NCBI GenBank assembly: GCA_017308135.1
Contig: JAFKFM010000009.1
Coordinates: 248,001-312,000, forward strand
DNA length: 64,000 nt
Direction: 5' to 3'
Source of the DNA: Alphaproteobacteria bacterium
GTDB lineage: Bacteria > Pseudomonadota > Alphaproteobacteria > CACIAM-22H2
Made by a program: the position numbers and the translations under genes. Positions 55,792-63,189 of this stretch are shown here, piece by piece. Under the pieces are notes generated by a model, which saw nothing but the letters and a program-made list of their open reading frames with translations, searched no databases and was not told the origin of the DNA. How positions within the stretch are numbered: position 1 is the first letter of the stretch; every line of letters begins with the position of its first letter.

Positions 55792-56078
55792 CGTCCTCAA
55801 ATCCGGAAAGTTCGGTCGCGAATCGGCTAGATATACGGGAATCCCCGAAAAACCTATACCAAACCTAGCCGAACGTCACGTTTTGTTCCCGGTAGGTCAA
55901 TGGGGGATTTCCAACGAAGCACACACAAGCCGACCTTGCCTACAACTTCATTCACCAAAAAAGTAAGTTAAATTGATAATATTTTGAATGTACACTGAAG
56001 TAGATAATAGAAATCGGCAGATTCGCGGCGCGAAAAAGACGGCTTACCTAATGAAGGATAGATCAACGGGAGGACGGT
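55792..56078. other. Intergenic region at the left edge of the AT-rich module, with an 8-bp inverted repeat
   Basis: This 287-base gap holds the yebC promoter on the minus side and the promoter of the plus-strand module. TCGGCTAG (55823-55830) and CTAGCCGA (55865-55872) form an exact 8-bp inverted repeat 34 bases apart, enclosing GGG/CCC pairing bases; it could be a boundary mark, an operator or a stem. GC drops from about 55900 onward. A weak -35/-10 pair (TTTTGA 55982, TAATAG 56005, 17 bases apart) is the only plus-strand promoter-like sequence I see. No direct repeat bounding the module was found. Confidence 0.4.
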
Positions 56079-56642
56079 ATGCCTGACGCAAACTCGGATT
56101 TTGATATTGCAAAGAACATTTCATCATTGCTCGAAAAAATTGATGATGCCCGGCGCACGCGCATCCTCCGCTGGGTAGCAGAAAGTTTAGAACTCCCTCC
56201 TTCGCAGCTAGATCTCCAAGTGACTTCGACCACTACGGCAGTGGATCAGCAACATATTGCACCAACGCATCAAGCGGCTCGGTCTGCTAGCAGCACAAAC
56301 ATCCGGTCTTTCGTTGAGTCAAAAGCTCCAAAATCGGACATTCAGTTTGCTACGGTCGTAGCGTACTTCTACCAATTTGAAGCGATCATGAGTGATCGTA
56401 AGAACGCAATTACTCCTACTCTGCTTCAAGAGGCGACGCGACTCTGCGGCAGAGAGCGTCTAAAAAGTCCGAAGCAAACTCTCAACAATGCAAAAAAACA
56501 GGGCTATCTAGATTCTGTGTCTCGCGGTGAGTTCAAAATCAACACCGTTGGAGAGAACCTAGTTGCCATGACACTGCCAAACTCTGCCGACCGTACTCCA
56601 AAAAGGAATACAAAACCCAAGCCCCGAAGCAAAAAGAATTAG
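56079..56642 (+). CDS. Module protein A: probable winged-helix protein, 187 aa, unknown function
   Basis: ATG 56079 is preceded by GGGAGGA. N-terminal helices (DIAKNISSLLEKIDDARRTR, then ILRWVAESLEL, to about residue 38) are joined by a Thr/Ser/Ala-rich linker (about 45-75) to a compact domain, residues 77-167. This domain contains SFVESKAPKSDIQFATVVAY, AITPTLLQEATRLCGRERLK and TLNNAKKQGYLDS, then FKINTVGENLVAM; the helix-helix-turn-strand pattern and GYLDS wing suggest a winged helix-turn-helix. The tail is Lys/Arg/Pro-rich (TPKRNTKPKPRSKKN), suited to nucleic-acid binding. Base composition is far below that of the neighbours. The gene for protein B follows after 18 bases, so they form a two-gene operon. 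I do not recognise a named family. Confidence 0.8.
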   Translation: MPDANSDFDIAKNISSLLEKIDDARRTRILRWVAESLELPPSQLDLQVTSTTTAVDQQHIAPTHQAARSASSTNIRSFVESKAPKSDIQFATVVAYFYQFEAIMSDRKNAITPTLLQEATRLCGRERLKSPKQTLNNAKKQGYLDSVSRGEFKINTVGENLVAMTLPNSADRTPKRNTKPKPRSKKN

Positions 56643-56660
56643 ATTTGTCGGGAGCTGAAT

Positions 56661-57461
56661 GTGTCACCGGAATTCGCTGCCGCAGACAAAGCATTTTCTC
56701 TTGTCAGCGCAGGAAAACGACGGACTTCTGCCGCAAAGTCTCCTCAAGTACGAAATACGGACGAGATCGATTATTTGATGTCTCTTTGTCACGCTTGGCA
56801 TAGGACGTTTCGGCCGGAAATTGAGGAAGCATTAACGGATAAATCATTACTGGCCAAAGTTGATGATTCATTCGCAAAAATTACACGCGCCACTGCACGA
56901 TCATCGTCAAGAAACACATATGTATCAGCTTTAGAAGAAGCAAAAAACGCCCTAGCGGAGATCAGAACCGCCACTTTAGGTGTTCGGCCTAAAGCGCTTG
57001 CGTCAACGGATGCAGCTCCAAATTTTATGGCGCTCGCGCCATCTGATCAAATGCAGGCCATCTTGCAAAAAAGATGGAATGAGTGCCAGAAGTGCATCTC
57101 GGCAGAAGCCTACTTAGCCGCCACGGTGATGATGGGCGGCTTTTTGGAAACACTATTCCTAGCCAAGGTAAATCAGCTTCAAGACAAAAAGCTGATTTTC
57201 ACTGCAAGCAAAGCCCCGAAGGATGCGGCGAAAGGCAGCACATTGCCTTTATGGCAATGGACGCTTAGGGATTATATCGAAGTCGCTGGAGAGATCGGAT
57301 GGATATCGAAGCCCGGTAAAGATGTCGCTTCAGTCCTACGTGACTACAGAAATTATATTCATCCAGAGAAAGAACTAAGCCACGGGGTATCGATCAATGT
57401 AGACGATGTTGGCTTATTCTGGGATTTAACAAAAAGAATTACTTTTCAACTAATAAAATAA
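56661..57461 (+). CDS. Module protein B: HEPN/Abi_C-like protein, 266 aa
   Basis: Start GTG 56661 with GGGAG upstream. The first 130 residues are helical with no clear family. The second half has AYLAATVMMGGFLETLFLAK (about 149-168), a Lys-rich loop, LWQWTLRDYIEVAGEIGWI and SVLRDYRNYIHPEKE, where R227-D228-x5-H234 matches the R-x4-6-H pattern of HEPN ribonucleases. This layout (long helix, basic loop, then LRDYRNYIHP) resembles Abi_C/HEPN domains in abortive-infection and toxin proteins. RNA cleavage is inferred, not shown. The stop lies 13 bases before the convergent ymdB-like stop. Confidence 0.75.
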   Translation: MSPEFAAADKAFSLVSAGKRRTSAAKSPQVRNTDEIDYLMSLCHAWHRTFRPEIEEALTDKSLLAKVDDSFAKITRATARSSSRNTYVSALEEAKNALAEIRTATLGVRPKALASTDAAPNFMALAPSDQMQAILQKRWNECQKCISAEAYLAATVMMGGFLETLFLAKVNQLQDKKLIFTASKAPKDAAKGSTLPLWQWTLRDYIEVAGEIGWISKPGKDVASVLRDYRNYIHPEKELSHGVSINVDDVGLFWDLTKRITFQLIK

Positions 57462-57474
57462 TTTACTGCTATTG

Positions 57475-58284
57475 TTAGCTCGGCAGCGCCGGAATGAGCC
57501 GGCCGCCCGCGCGCACGGGATGGATGCGCGTGCACAGGCCGTTCGCGCCGATTTCGGCGTAGATGCCGCACATCGTGCCCTCGCCCTCGGCCGGGGTCAG
57601 GCGCTCGCCCGGCATTTTGCGCACGAAGCGCGCGATCGCCGGTTCCTTCTTCATGCCGATGACGGAATCGTAATCGCCGCACATCCCCGCATCGGTCTGA
57701 TAGCCGGTCCCGCCGGGGAAAATCTGCGCGTCGGCCGTCGGCACATGGGAATGCGAGCCGACGATCAGCGACGCGCGCCCATCCGACAAATGGCCCAGCG
57801 CCATTTTCTCGCTGGTCGCTTCGCCGTGCAGATCGATCAGGATTGCAGCCGTCCCACCGCCCAAGCGATGCTGGCCGAGCAACGTTTCGAGGGCCGCAAA
57901 CGGATCGTCGAGCGGGTCCATGAACAAGCGCGTCATCAGATTGGCGACGACGATATTCGCACCGTTCTTCAGGCGATAGACGCCCACGCCTTTGCCGGGC
58001 GTGCCCTTGGGGAAGTTGAGCGGCCGCAGCAATTTGGGATCGCGATCGATGGTCAGGATCAGTTCGCGCTGATCCCAAACGTGATTGCCGGTGGTGATGC
58101 AATCGACGCCCGCCGCGTAAAGCTCGGCGGCGATCTTGTCGGTGATGCCGAAACCGCCGGCCGCGTTCTCGCCGTTCGCGACGACGAAATCGAGCCCCAG
58201 CGAGGAGCGCAAACCCGGCAGATGTTTTTGAACCGCTTCCCGGCCCGACCGGCCGATGATGTCGCCCAAGAACAACAACTTCAC
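57475..58284 (-). CDS. YmdB-like metallophosphoesterase (TIGR00282 family)
   Basis: 269 residues, GTG start at 58284 overlapping the ygfA stop (GTGA). Calcineurin-like motifs: LLFLGDIIGRSGREAV (Asp), VVANGENAAGGFGIT, ITTGNHVWDQREL (Asn-His) and IVGSHSHVPTADAQI (His). The family hydrolyses 2',3'-cyclic nucleotides in Bacillus and Deinococcus and affects RNA turnover. In related genomes it is followed by yebC-ruvCAB; here the AT-rich module lies between. Residues for two metals are complete. Confidence 0.92.
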   Translation of the reverse strand: MKLLFLGDIIGRSGREAVQKHLPGLRSSLGLDFVVANGENAAGGFGITDKIAAELYAAGVDCITTGNHVWDQRELILTIDRDPKLLRPLNFPKGTPGKGVGVYRLKNGANIVVANLMTRLFMDPLDDPFAALETLLGQHRLGGGTAAILIDLHGEATSEKMALGHLSDGRASLIVGSHSHVPTADAQIFPGGTGYQTDAGMCGDYDSVIGMKKEPAIARFVRKMPGERLTPAEGEGTMCGIYAEIGANGLCTRIHPVRAGGRLIPALPS

Positions 58285-58910
58285 CACGGCCACCACCAGT
58301 TCTTCTTGGCGCCCGTGCGCGTTTCCAATGCCATCGCTTCGGTCACGATCCAGTCGAGCTTTTGGTCGTGGATATCGACCGGAATGCGTTCCACGCGTTG
58401 CACCTCGTAGGCCACGCCCACCGCGAGCGTCTTCTTGATCTTGCGCTGGACGGTCAGCGTGCGGTCGTAGAACCCGCCGCCATAGCCCAGGCGGTTGCCT
58501 TGCCCGTCGAACGCGATCAACGGAATCAGCATCACGTCGGGATCGACGCGCGGACTGTCGTTCAACGGCTCCGACATGCCGAAGCGATGCTGCGACATTT
58601 GATCGCCCGGCTTCCAGCGGCGGAAGATGAGCGGCGTGCCGCGCCGCTCGGCGACCGGCAACGCCAAAGAATGGCCGCGCCGATGCAACGCCTCCATCAG
58701 CGGGCGCGGGTCGAGTTCGGCGCCGAACGGCCAATAGGCCGAGACGATGGCGTGCGGGGCGATGGGCACACGCGCCAAGAAACGGTCGCGCACGCGCAAC
58801 GCCGCACCGATGCCTTCGCGGGCATGGAATTCCTCGCGCCGTTCGCGCGCGATCACGCGCAACGCGGTCTTTTCCTCGTCGATTTCCTCGTGGGAGGGCG
58901 ATACGGCCAT
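58281..58910 (-). CDS. ygfA: 5-formyltetrahydrofolate cyclo-ligase
   Basis: 209 residues from ATG 58910. The signature FDGQGNRLGYGGGFYDRTL (ATP/substrate loop) and VAYEVQRVERIPVDIHDQKL are present with YWPFGAELDPRPLMEAL in the middle. It returns 5-formyl-THF to the folate pool. A longer open frame reaches 59102, but that part is the 6S RNA gene. The 6S RNA-ygfA link is conserved across proteobacteria. Confidence 0.94.
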   Translation of the reverse strand: MAVSPSHEEIDEEKTALRVIARERREEFHAREGIGAALRVRDRFLARVPIAPHAIVSAYWPFGAELDPRPLMEALHRRGHSLALPVAERRGTPLIFRRWKPGDQMSQHRFGMSEPLNDSPRVDPDVMLIPLIAFDGQGNRLGYGGGFYDRTLTVQRKIKKTLAVGVAYEVQRVERIPVDIHDQKLDWIVTEAMALETRTGAKKNWWWPW

Positions 58911-58931
58911 CACGCGTCCATATTGGAGAGG

Positions 58932-59096
58932 GTGGACGGAGCCGCAGAAGCCGTTGGCTTTGCTTTCCTCCAGGACCCGCTTACAGCAGGTGGGCACCGT
59001 GTACTGATGCCAGGGCACCAATAGGGACAGTTCCCAAGGAGTGAGTATCGGCCCCGGGGATAATGCTACCTGACCTGCCCCGCAGCTCCGTCCGAG
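58932..59096 (-). ncRNA. ssrS: 6S RNA
   Basis: On the minus strand the 5' arm GGACGGAGC (59093-59085) pairs with the 3' arm GCTCCGTCC (58942-58934), enclosing about 140 nt. Family features inside include CTTGGGAACTGTCCC, TGCCCTGGCAT and GGTGCCCACCTGCTG, matching the promoter-like central bulge and flanking stems. 6S RNA binds the housekeeping RNA polymerase in stationary phase. Position between zapA and ygfA is the classic one in alphaproteobacteria. Ends are approximate. Confidence 0.9.
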
Positions 59097-59146
59097 GGGC
59101 AATGTAGGCGCTTCAACCCGTCACGGCAACCCGAGGGACGAGAATT

Positions 59147-59986
59147 CTACGCCGCGTGGTTGGCGTGTTCGGCGAGGCGTTCGATGCGCGCGAGCAGCGG
59201 CGAGAGCAATTCGCGCTGGCGATATTCCTCGTCCGAGCGCGTGCGGAACTCGTCCAGGCGCCGGCCGAGTTCGCCCGCACGCACGGTCGACGCCGTCGCT
59301 TGCGCTTCGGCTTCGAGTGCACGGCGTTCGGCCTTCACGAGCTTGGGCTCGAGATCGGCAAGCCGCGCCTTCGACGCGGCGAGTTCGGCTTCGAGCTTTT
59401 CGATGCGCGCCAGCGCATCGGCCGCTTTGGAATCGGACGCAGCGGCTTCTTGCGTCGCCGCATCGGTTTCCGCCTGCAACGCGGTCGCGCGCTGATTGGC
59501 CAGCGCCGTTTCGCTTTGCGCGGCCCCGGCGATCGCCTCGAACTCGGCGAGGCGCTTGGCGAGTTCCTCGCATTTGCTGATCCAGGCTTGCGCCGCCGCT
59601 TCCGAACGCGCGCGCGCGTTGTCGGCGAGCTTGGCGTCGCGCCGTGCGACTTCCGCCGCTTCCATCTCGCGCGCGGCCAAGGCTTGCGCTTCCGCCTTGT
59701 CGCGCAACGCCGCTTCGTTGGCGGCGACCAAGGCGGGATCGATCACTTCGCGCGGCGGTGCCGCGCGCATGCGCTCGATCTCGTCATAGGCGTTGGCGAG
59801 TTCGTCGCCGAGATTGAGCGCGGCGAGCAGCATCAGGCGCGCATCGCCCGCTTGGCCCACCATACCCACCATCTCGCGCACTTTCTCGTCGACATAGGCG
59901 CCGATCGCGCGCACGCGATCTTCGCCGCCGTCATCGCAAGCGATGGGATAGTCGCGGCCGTTGACCTTGACGAGGATCTGACCCAT
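59147..59986 (-). CDS. zapA: Cell division protein ZapA with a long coiled-coil extension, 279 aa
   Basis: The N-terminal 75 residues are a normal ZapA domain: MGQILVKVNGRDYPIACDDG, VRAIGAYVDEKVREMVGMVG and MLLAALNLGDELANAYDEIE. Where usual ZapA stops at about 100-130 residues, this protein adds about 170 residues of Ala/Glu/Arg heptad-like sequence (about 95-265), a predicted continuous coiled coil. ZapA crosslinks FtsZ filaments; the extension could lengthen the link or bind another partner. It lies between a DUF4164 gene and the 6S RNA gene. Confidence 0.9.
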   Translation of the reverse strand: MGQILVKVNGRDYPIACDDGGEDRVRAIGAYVDEKVREMVGMVGQAGDARLMLLAALNLGDELANAYDEIERMRAAPPREVIDPALVAANEAALRDKAEAQALAAREMEAAEVARRDAKLADNARARSEAAAQAWISKCEELAKRLAEFEAIAGAAQSETALANQRATALQAETDAATQEAAASDSKAADALARIEKLEAELAASKARLADLEPKLVKAERRALEAEAQATASTVRAGELGRRLDEFRTRSDEEYRQRELLSPLLARIERLAEHANHAA

Positions 59987-60006
59987 GCGTGGCGTTCCTT
60001 CGCTCG

Positions 60007-60252
60007 TTAGACCGCGCTCTTGAGGCGTTCGATCGCCTTGTCGAGACGCTTTTCGACTTGGTCGGCGATCGCCGAGAGCGCGGCGTAGTCGGTTTTCAGG
60101 GTCGCGAGTTCGGCTTCCGCCTTCTCCGCCCGCTTCACGGCCGCGTCGATTTCGCCCTTCAGGACGGTTTCGGTCTTGTCGCGCGCCTCCAAGGCGGCTT
60201 CGAGACGCTGGACGGCGGCGTTCAGGCGTTCAACGGGTGTTGGAGTCGACAT
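60007..60252 (-). CDS. DUF4164-type small coiled-coil protein, 81 aa
   Basis: 81 residues from ATG 60252: VERLNAAVQRLEAALEARDK, an Ala/Glu/Lys heptad pattern (AAVKRAEKAEAELATLKTDY) and ADQVEKRLDKAIERLKSAV. DUF4164 proteins of this size usually sit directly before zapA in alphaproteobacteria. Unknown function, plausibly a partner in Z-ring assembly. The gap of 20 bases to zapA suggests one transcript. Confidence 0.8.
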   Translation of the reverse strand: MSTPTPVERLNAAVQRLEAALEARDKTETVLKGEIDAAVKRAEKAEAELATLKTDYAALSAIADQVEKRLDKAIERLKSAV

Positions 60253-60299
60253 CTTGTGGCGGTACTCGCGAGCGGGTGAAATGGATTGACGAATCGTAA

Positions 60300-60340
60300 A
60301 CGACTCGGGCGAGTCGTGCCAAGGCCCTTGTGAATCAAGG
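60300..60340. promoter_or_regulatory. Two adjacent palindromes between divergent DUF4164/zapA and tkt genes
   Basis: ACGACTC-GGGC-GAGTCGT (60300-60317) and CCTTG-TGAAT-CAAGG (60326-60340) lie in the 194-base gap. Either could be an operator for a transcription factor that controls the carbon-metabolism genes or the division genes. No matching copies elsewhere in the window were noticed. Confidence 0.35.
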
Positions 60341-60446
60341 ACGATTCCGTTCCGTTCCCCAGGGTTGACCGGGGGCGGATCGGGCGTCATGTTCCGCGCG
60401 TTTTCGCGATTTCGCGCGCAACCGAGTCTTCAGAAGCCGTAGGGAT

Positions 60447-62486
60447 ATGAGCGCCGTCACCGAACCCCTTCCCGTCTCCGCCCCCAAGCCCCTCTCGGAC
60501 AAGCAGTCGCCCGAGCATCGGCGCCTCGCCAATGCGATCCGCGCGCTGTCGATGGACGCGGTGGAAAAGGCCAAGTCCGGCCATCCCGGCATGCCGATGG
60601 GCATGGCCGATGTGGCGACGGTGCTTTACGCCAACCATCTGAAATTCGATCCGAGCGCGCCGGAATGGCCCGATCGCGACCGCTTCGTGCTGTCGGCCGG
60701 CCACGGCTCGATGCTGCTCTATTCGCTGCTCTATCTGACCGGCTATCCGGAAATGACGATCGAGCAGATCAAGAATTTCCGCCAGCTCGGCTCGATCACC
60801 GCGGGCCATCCCGAATACGGCCACGCCCCGGGTGTGGAAACGACCACCGGTCCGCTGGGCCAGGGCCTGGCCACCGCCGTCGGCATGGCGCTGGCCGAGC
60901 GCATGCTCGCCGCGCGCTATGGCGACAATGTCGTCGATCACTACACCTATGTGATCGCCGGCGACGGCTGCTTGATGGAAGGTGTCAGCCACGAGGCGAT
61001 CTCGATGGCGGGGCATCTCAAGCTCGCCAAGTTGATCGTGCTGTGGGACGACAACGAAATCTCGATCGACGGCCCGACCAATCTGTCGGTCGGCGACGAT
61101 CAAGTCGCGCGCTTCCAAGCCTGCGGCTGGAACGCCATCGCGATCGACGGGCACGATCCCGCCGCGATCGACGCCGCGATCACGCAGGCGAAGTCGTCGG
61201 ACAAGCCCACGCTGATCGCCTGCAAGACGACGATCGGCTACGGCGCGCCGACGAAGGCGGGTACGGCCGCGAGCCACGGTTCGCCGCTGGGGGCTGGCGA
61301 AATCGCCGAGACGCGCAAGCGTCTGGGCTGGGAACATGCGCCCTTCGAAATTCCGGCCGACATCCTCGACACGTGGCGCGGCTACGGCGCCAAGGGGGCG
61401 GCCACGCGCGCCGCGTGGGAACGCCGCCTGGGCAAGCTCGACGCCGAGAAGCGCGCGGAATTCCGCCGCACGTCGGAAGGCAAGCTGCCCAAGGGCTGGC
61501 TCGACGCTTGCGCCGCATACAAGGCGAAGCTGTCGTCCGACAAGCCGTCGATCGCCACGCGCGTCGCGTCGCAGAACGCGCTGGACGTTCTGTTCGCCGC
61601 CGTGCCCGAACTCGCGGGCGGTTCCGCCGACCTCACCGGTTCGAACAACACCAAGGCGAAGGCGCAAGCCCCGGTGAAGCCGGGCGCGTTCGGCGGTGCT
61701 TATATCCATTACGGCGTGCGCGAGCACGGCATGGCCGCGGCGATGAACGGCATCGCGCTGCATAAGGGTTTGATCCCTTACGGCGGCACGTTCCTGGTCT
61801 TCGCGGATTACTGCCGCCCGTCGATCCGCCTGTCGGCGCTGATGCAGCAGCGCGTGGTCTACGTCTTCACCCATGACTCGATCGGCTTGGGCGAAGATGG
61901 GCCGACGCACCAGCCGGTGGAAACGCTCGCCTCGCTGCGCGCGATCCCCAATCTGTGGACGCTGCGCCCGGCCGATGCGGTCGAAACGCTGGAAGCCTGG
62001 CAGATGGCGCTCGCGCGCACCGACGGACCCAGCGTGCTGGCGCTCACCCGCCAGAATCTGCCGACATTGCGCACCGAGAATTTCCCCGAGAACCTGTCCG
62101 CCAAGGGCGGCTATGTGCTGCTCGAAGCCGAAGGCGGGGAACGCCAAGCCACGTTGATCGCCACCGGCTCCGAAGTCGCCATCGCGGTCGAGGCGCGCAA
62201 GCTGCTCGCCGCCGAAGGGATCCGCGCCGCCGTCGTCTCGATGCCGTGCTCGCAAGCCTTCGACATGCAAACGGCCAAGTACCGCAAAACGGTGATGGGC
62301 CCGTCGCGGGTACCCCGCATCGTCGTGGAAGCGGCGATCGAATTCGGCTGGGAGAAGTACATCGACGGCAAGGGCGCCTTCGTGGGCATGAAGGGCTTCG
62401 GCGCTTCGGCCCCGGCCCCCGACCTCTACAAGCATTTCGGTATCACCGCCGAAGCCGTCGCCGAAGCCGCGAAAAAAGCGCTGTAA
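60447..62486 (+). CDS. tkt: Transketolase
   Basis: 679 residues, first of a tkt-HAD-gap operon. Motifs: [59 protein letters not shown], thiamine-diphosphate motif [20 protein letters not shown] (through N in DDNEISID) and [19 protein letters not shown]. Length and all cofactor residues match transketolase rather than DXS. It interconverts ketose and aldose phosphates in the pentose phosphate and, if present, Calvin pathways. Confidence 0.97.
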   Translation: MSAVTEPLPVSAPKPLSDKQSPEHRRLANAIRALSMDAVEKAKSGHPGMPMGMADVATVLYANHLKFDPSAPEWPDRDRFVLSAGHGSMLLYSLLYLTGYPEMTIEQIKNFRQLGSITAGHPEYGHAPGVETTTGPLGQGLATAVGMALAERMLAARYGDNVVDHYTYVIAGDGCLMEGVSHEAISMAGHLKLAKLIVLWDDNEISIDGPTNLSVGDDQVARFQACGWNAIAIDGHDPAAIDAAITQAKSSDKPTLIACKTTIGYGAPTKAGTAASHGSPLGAGEIAETRKRLGWEHAPFEIPADILDTWRGYGAKGAATRAAWERRLGKLDAEKRAEFRRTSEGKLPKGWLDACAAYKAKLSSDKPSIATRVASQNALDVLFAAVPELAGGSADLTGSNNTKAKAQAPVKPGAFGGAYIHYGVREHGMAAAMNGIALHKGLIPYGGTFLVFADYCRPSIRLSALMQQRVVYVFTHDSIGLGEDGPTHQPVETLASLRAIPNLWTLRPADAVETLEAWQMALARTDGPSVLALTRQNLPTLRTENFPENLSAKGGYVLLEAEGGERQATLIATGSEVAIAVEARKLLAAEGIRAAVVSMPCSQAFDMQTAKYRKTVMGPSRVPRIVVEAAIEFGWEKYIDGKGAFVGMKGFGASAPAPDLYKHFGITAEAVAEAAKKAL

Positions 62487-62491
62487 GGCAG

Positions 62492-63175
62492 ATGCGCGAC
62501 GTCCTGCTGTTCGATATCGACGGCACGCTCGCCGACACCGATGCGCTTCACTTCGAAGCGTATCGGCGCCTGCTCGCCGGGCACGGCAAGACGATCGATC
62601 ACGCGACCTATATGTCGCGCGTGATGGGCCATACGAACGAGAACATCATGGCCTGGATGATGCCGGAAGCGGATATCCCGGCACGCCGCGCGTTTTCCGA
62701 CGCGAAGGAAGCGTTGTTCCGCGAATTGGCGGCGACGTCGATCGTGCCGGCGACCGGTTTGATGGCACTGATCGATTGGGCCGAAGCCAAGCGCATCAAA
62801 TTCGCCGCCGTCACCAACGCGCCGCGCGCGAATGCCGAGATGACGCTGAAGGCGCTGAAGCTCGACAGGCGCATGGCGTTCGTCGTGATCGGTGATGAAC
62901 TTCCGCGCGGCAAGCCCGATCCCTTGCCCTACGCGACCGCGCTGGAACGCTTTGGTGCAGCGCCCGGCCAAGCGATGGCGTTCGAGGATTCGCGCTCCGG
63001 CGTCAAATCCGCGGCCGCCGCCGGCATCGACACGGTCGGCATGACGACCGGGCTTTCCAAGGACGTGCTGATGGCGGAAGGTGCCGTCGGTGCGGTTCCC
63101 CATTTCGCCGATCCCTGGCTGATCGCGCGTCTCCAGGCCGAGTACGGCTCGGCCCCAACAACGAAAGCAGCGTGA
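62492..63175 (+). CDS. HAD-superfamily phosphatase, phosphoglycolate phosphatase/beta-PGM type
   Basis: 227 residues. HAD motif I is VLLFDIDGTLADTDALHFEA (nucleophile Asp), motif II is AAVTNAPRANAEM, the Lys is in RGKPDPLPYATAL and motif IV in AFEDSRSGVKSAAAAGI. A helical cap lies between motifs I and II (about 17-90). Placed between tkt and gap, it may dephosphorylate phosphoglycolate or a sugar phosphate side product. It starts 5 bases after tkt. Confidence 0.88.
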   Translation: MRDVLLFDIDGTLADTDALHFEAYRRLLAGHGKTIDHATYMSRVMGHTNENIMAWMMPEADIPARRAFSDAKEALFRELAATSIVPATGLMALIDWAEAKRIKFAAVTNAPRANAEMTLKALKLDRRMAFVVIGDELPRGKPDPLPYATALERFGAAPGQAMAFEDSRSGVKSAAAAGIDTVGMTTGLSKDVLMAEGAVGAVPHFADPWLIARLQAEYGSAPTTKAA

Positions 63176-63189
63176 AGGAGAAACGACAC

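Noticed and set aside
58911..59102. N-terminal extension of ygfA
   Set aside because: The extra codons cover the 6S RNA gene, whose paired ends and internal motifs are clear; homologous proteins start near 58910.
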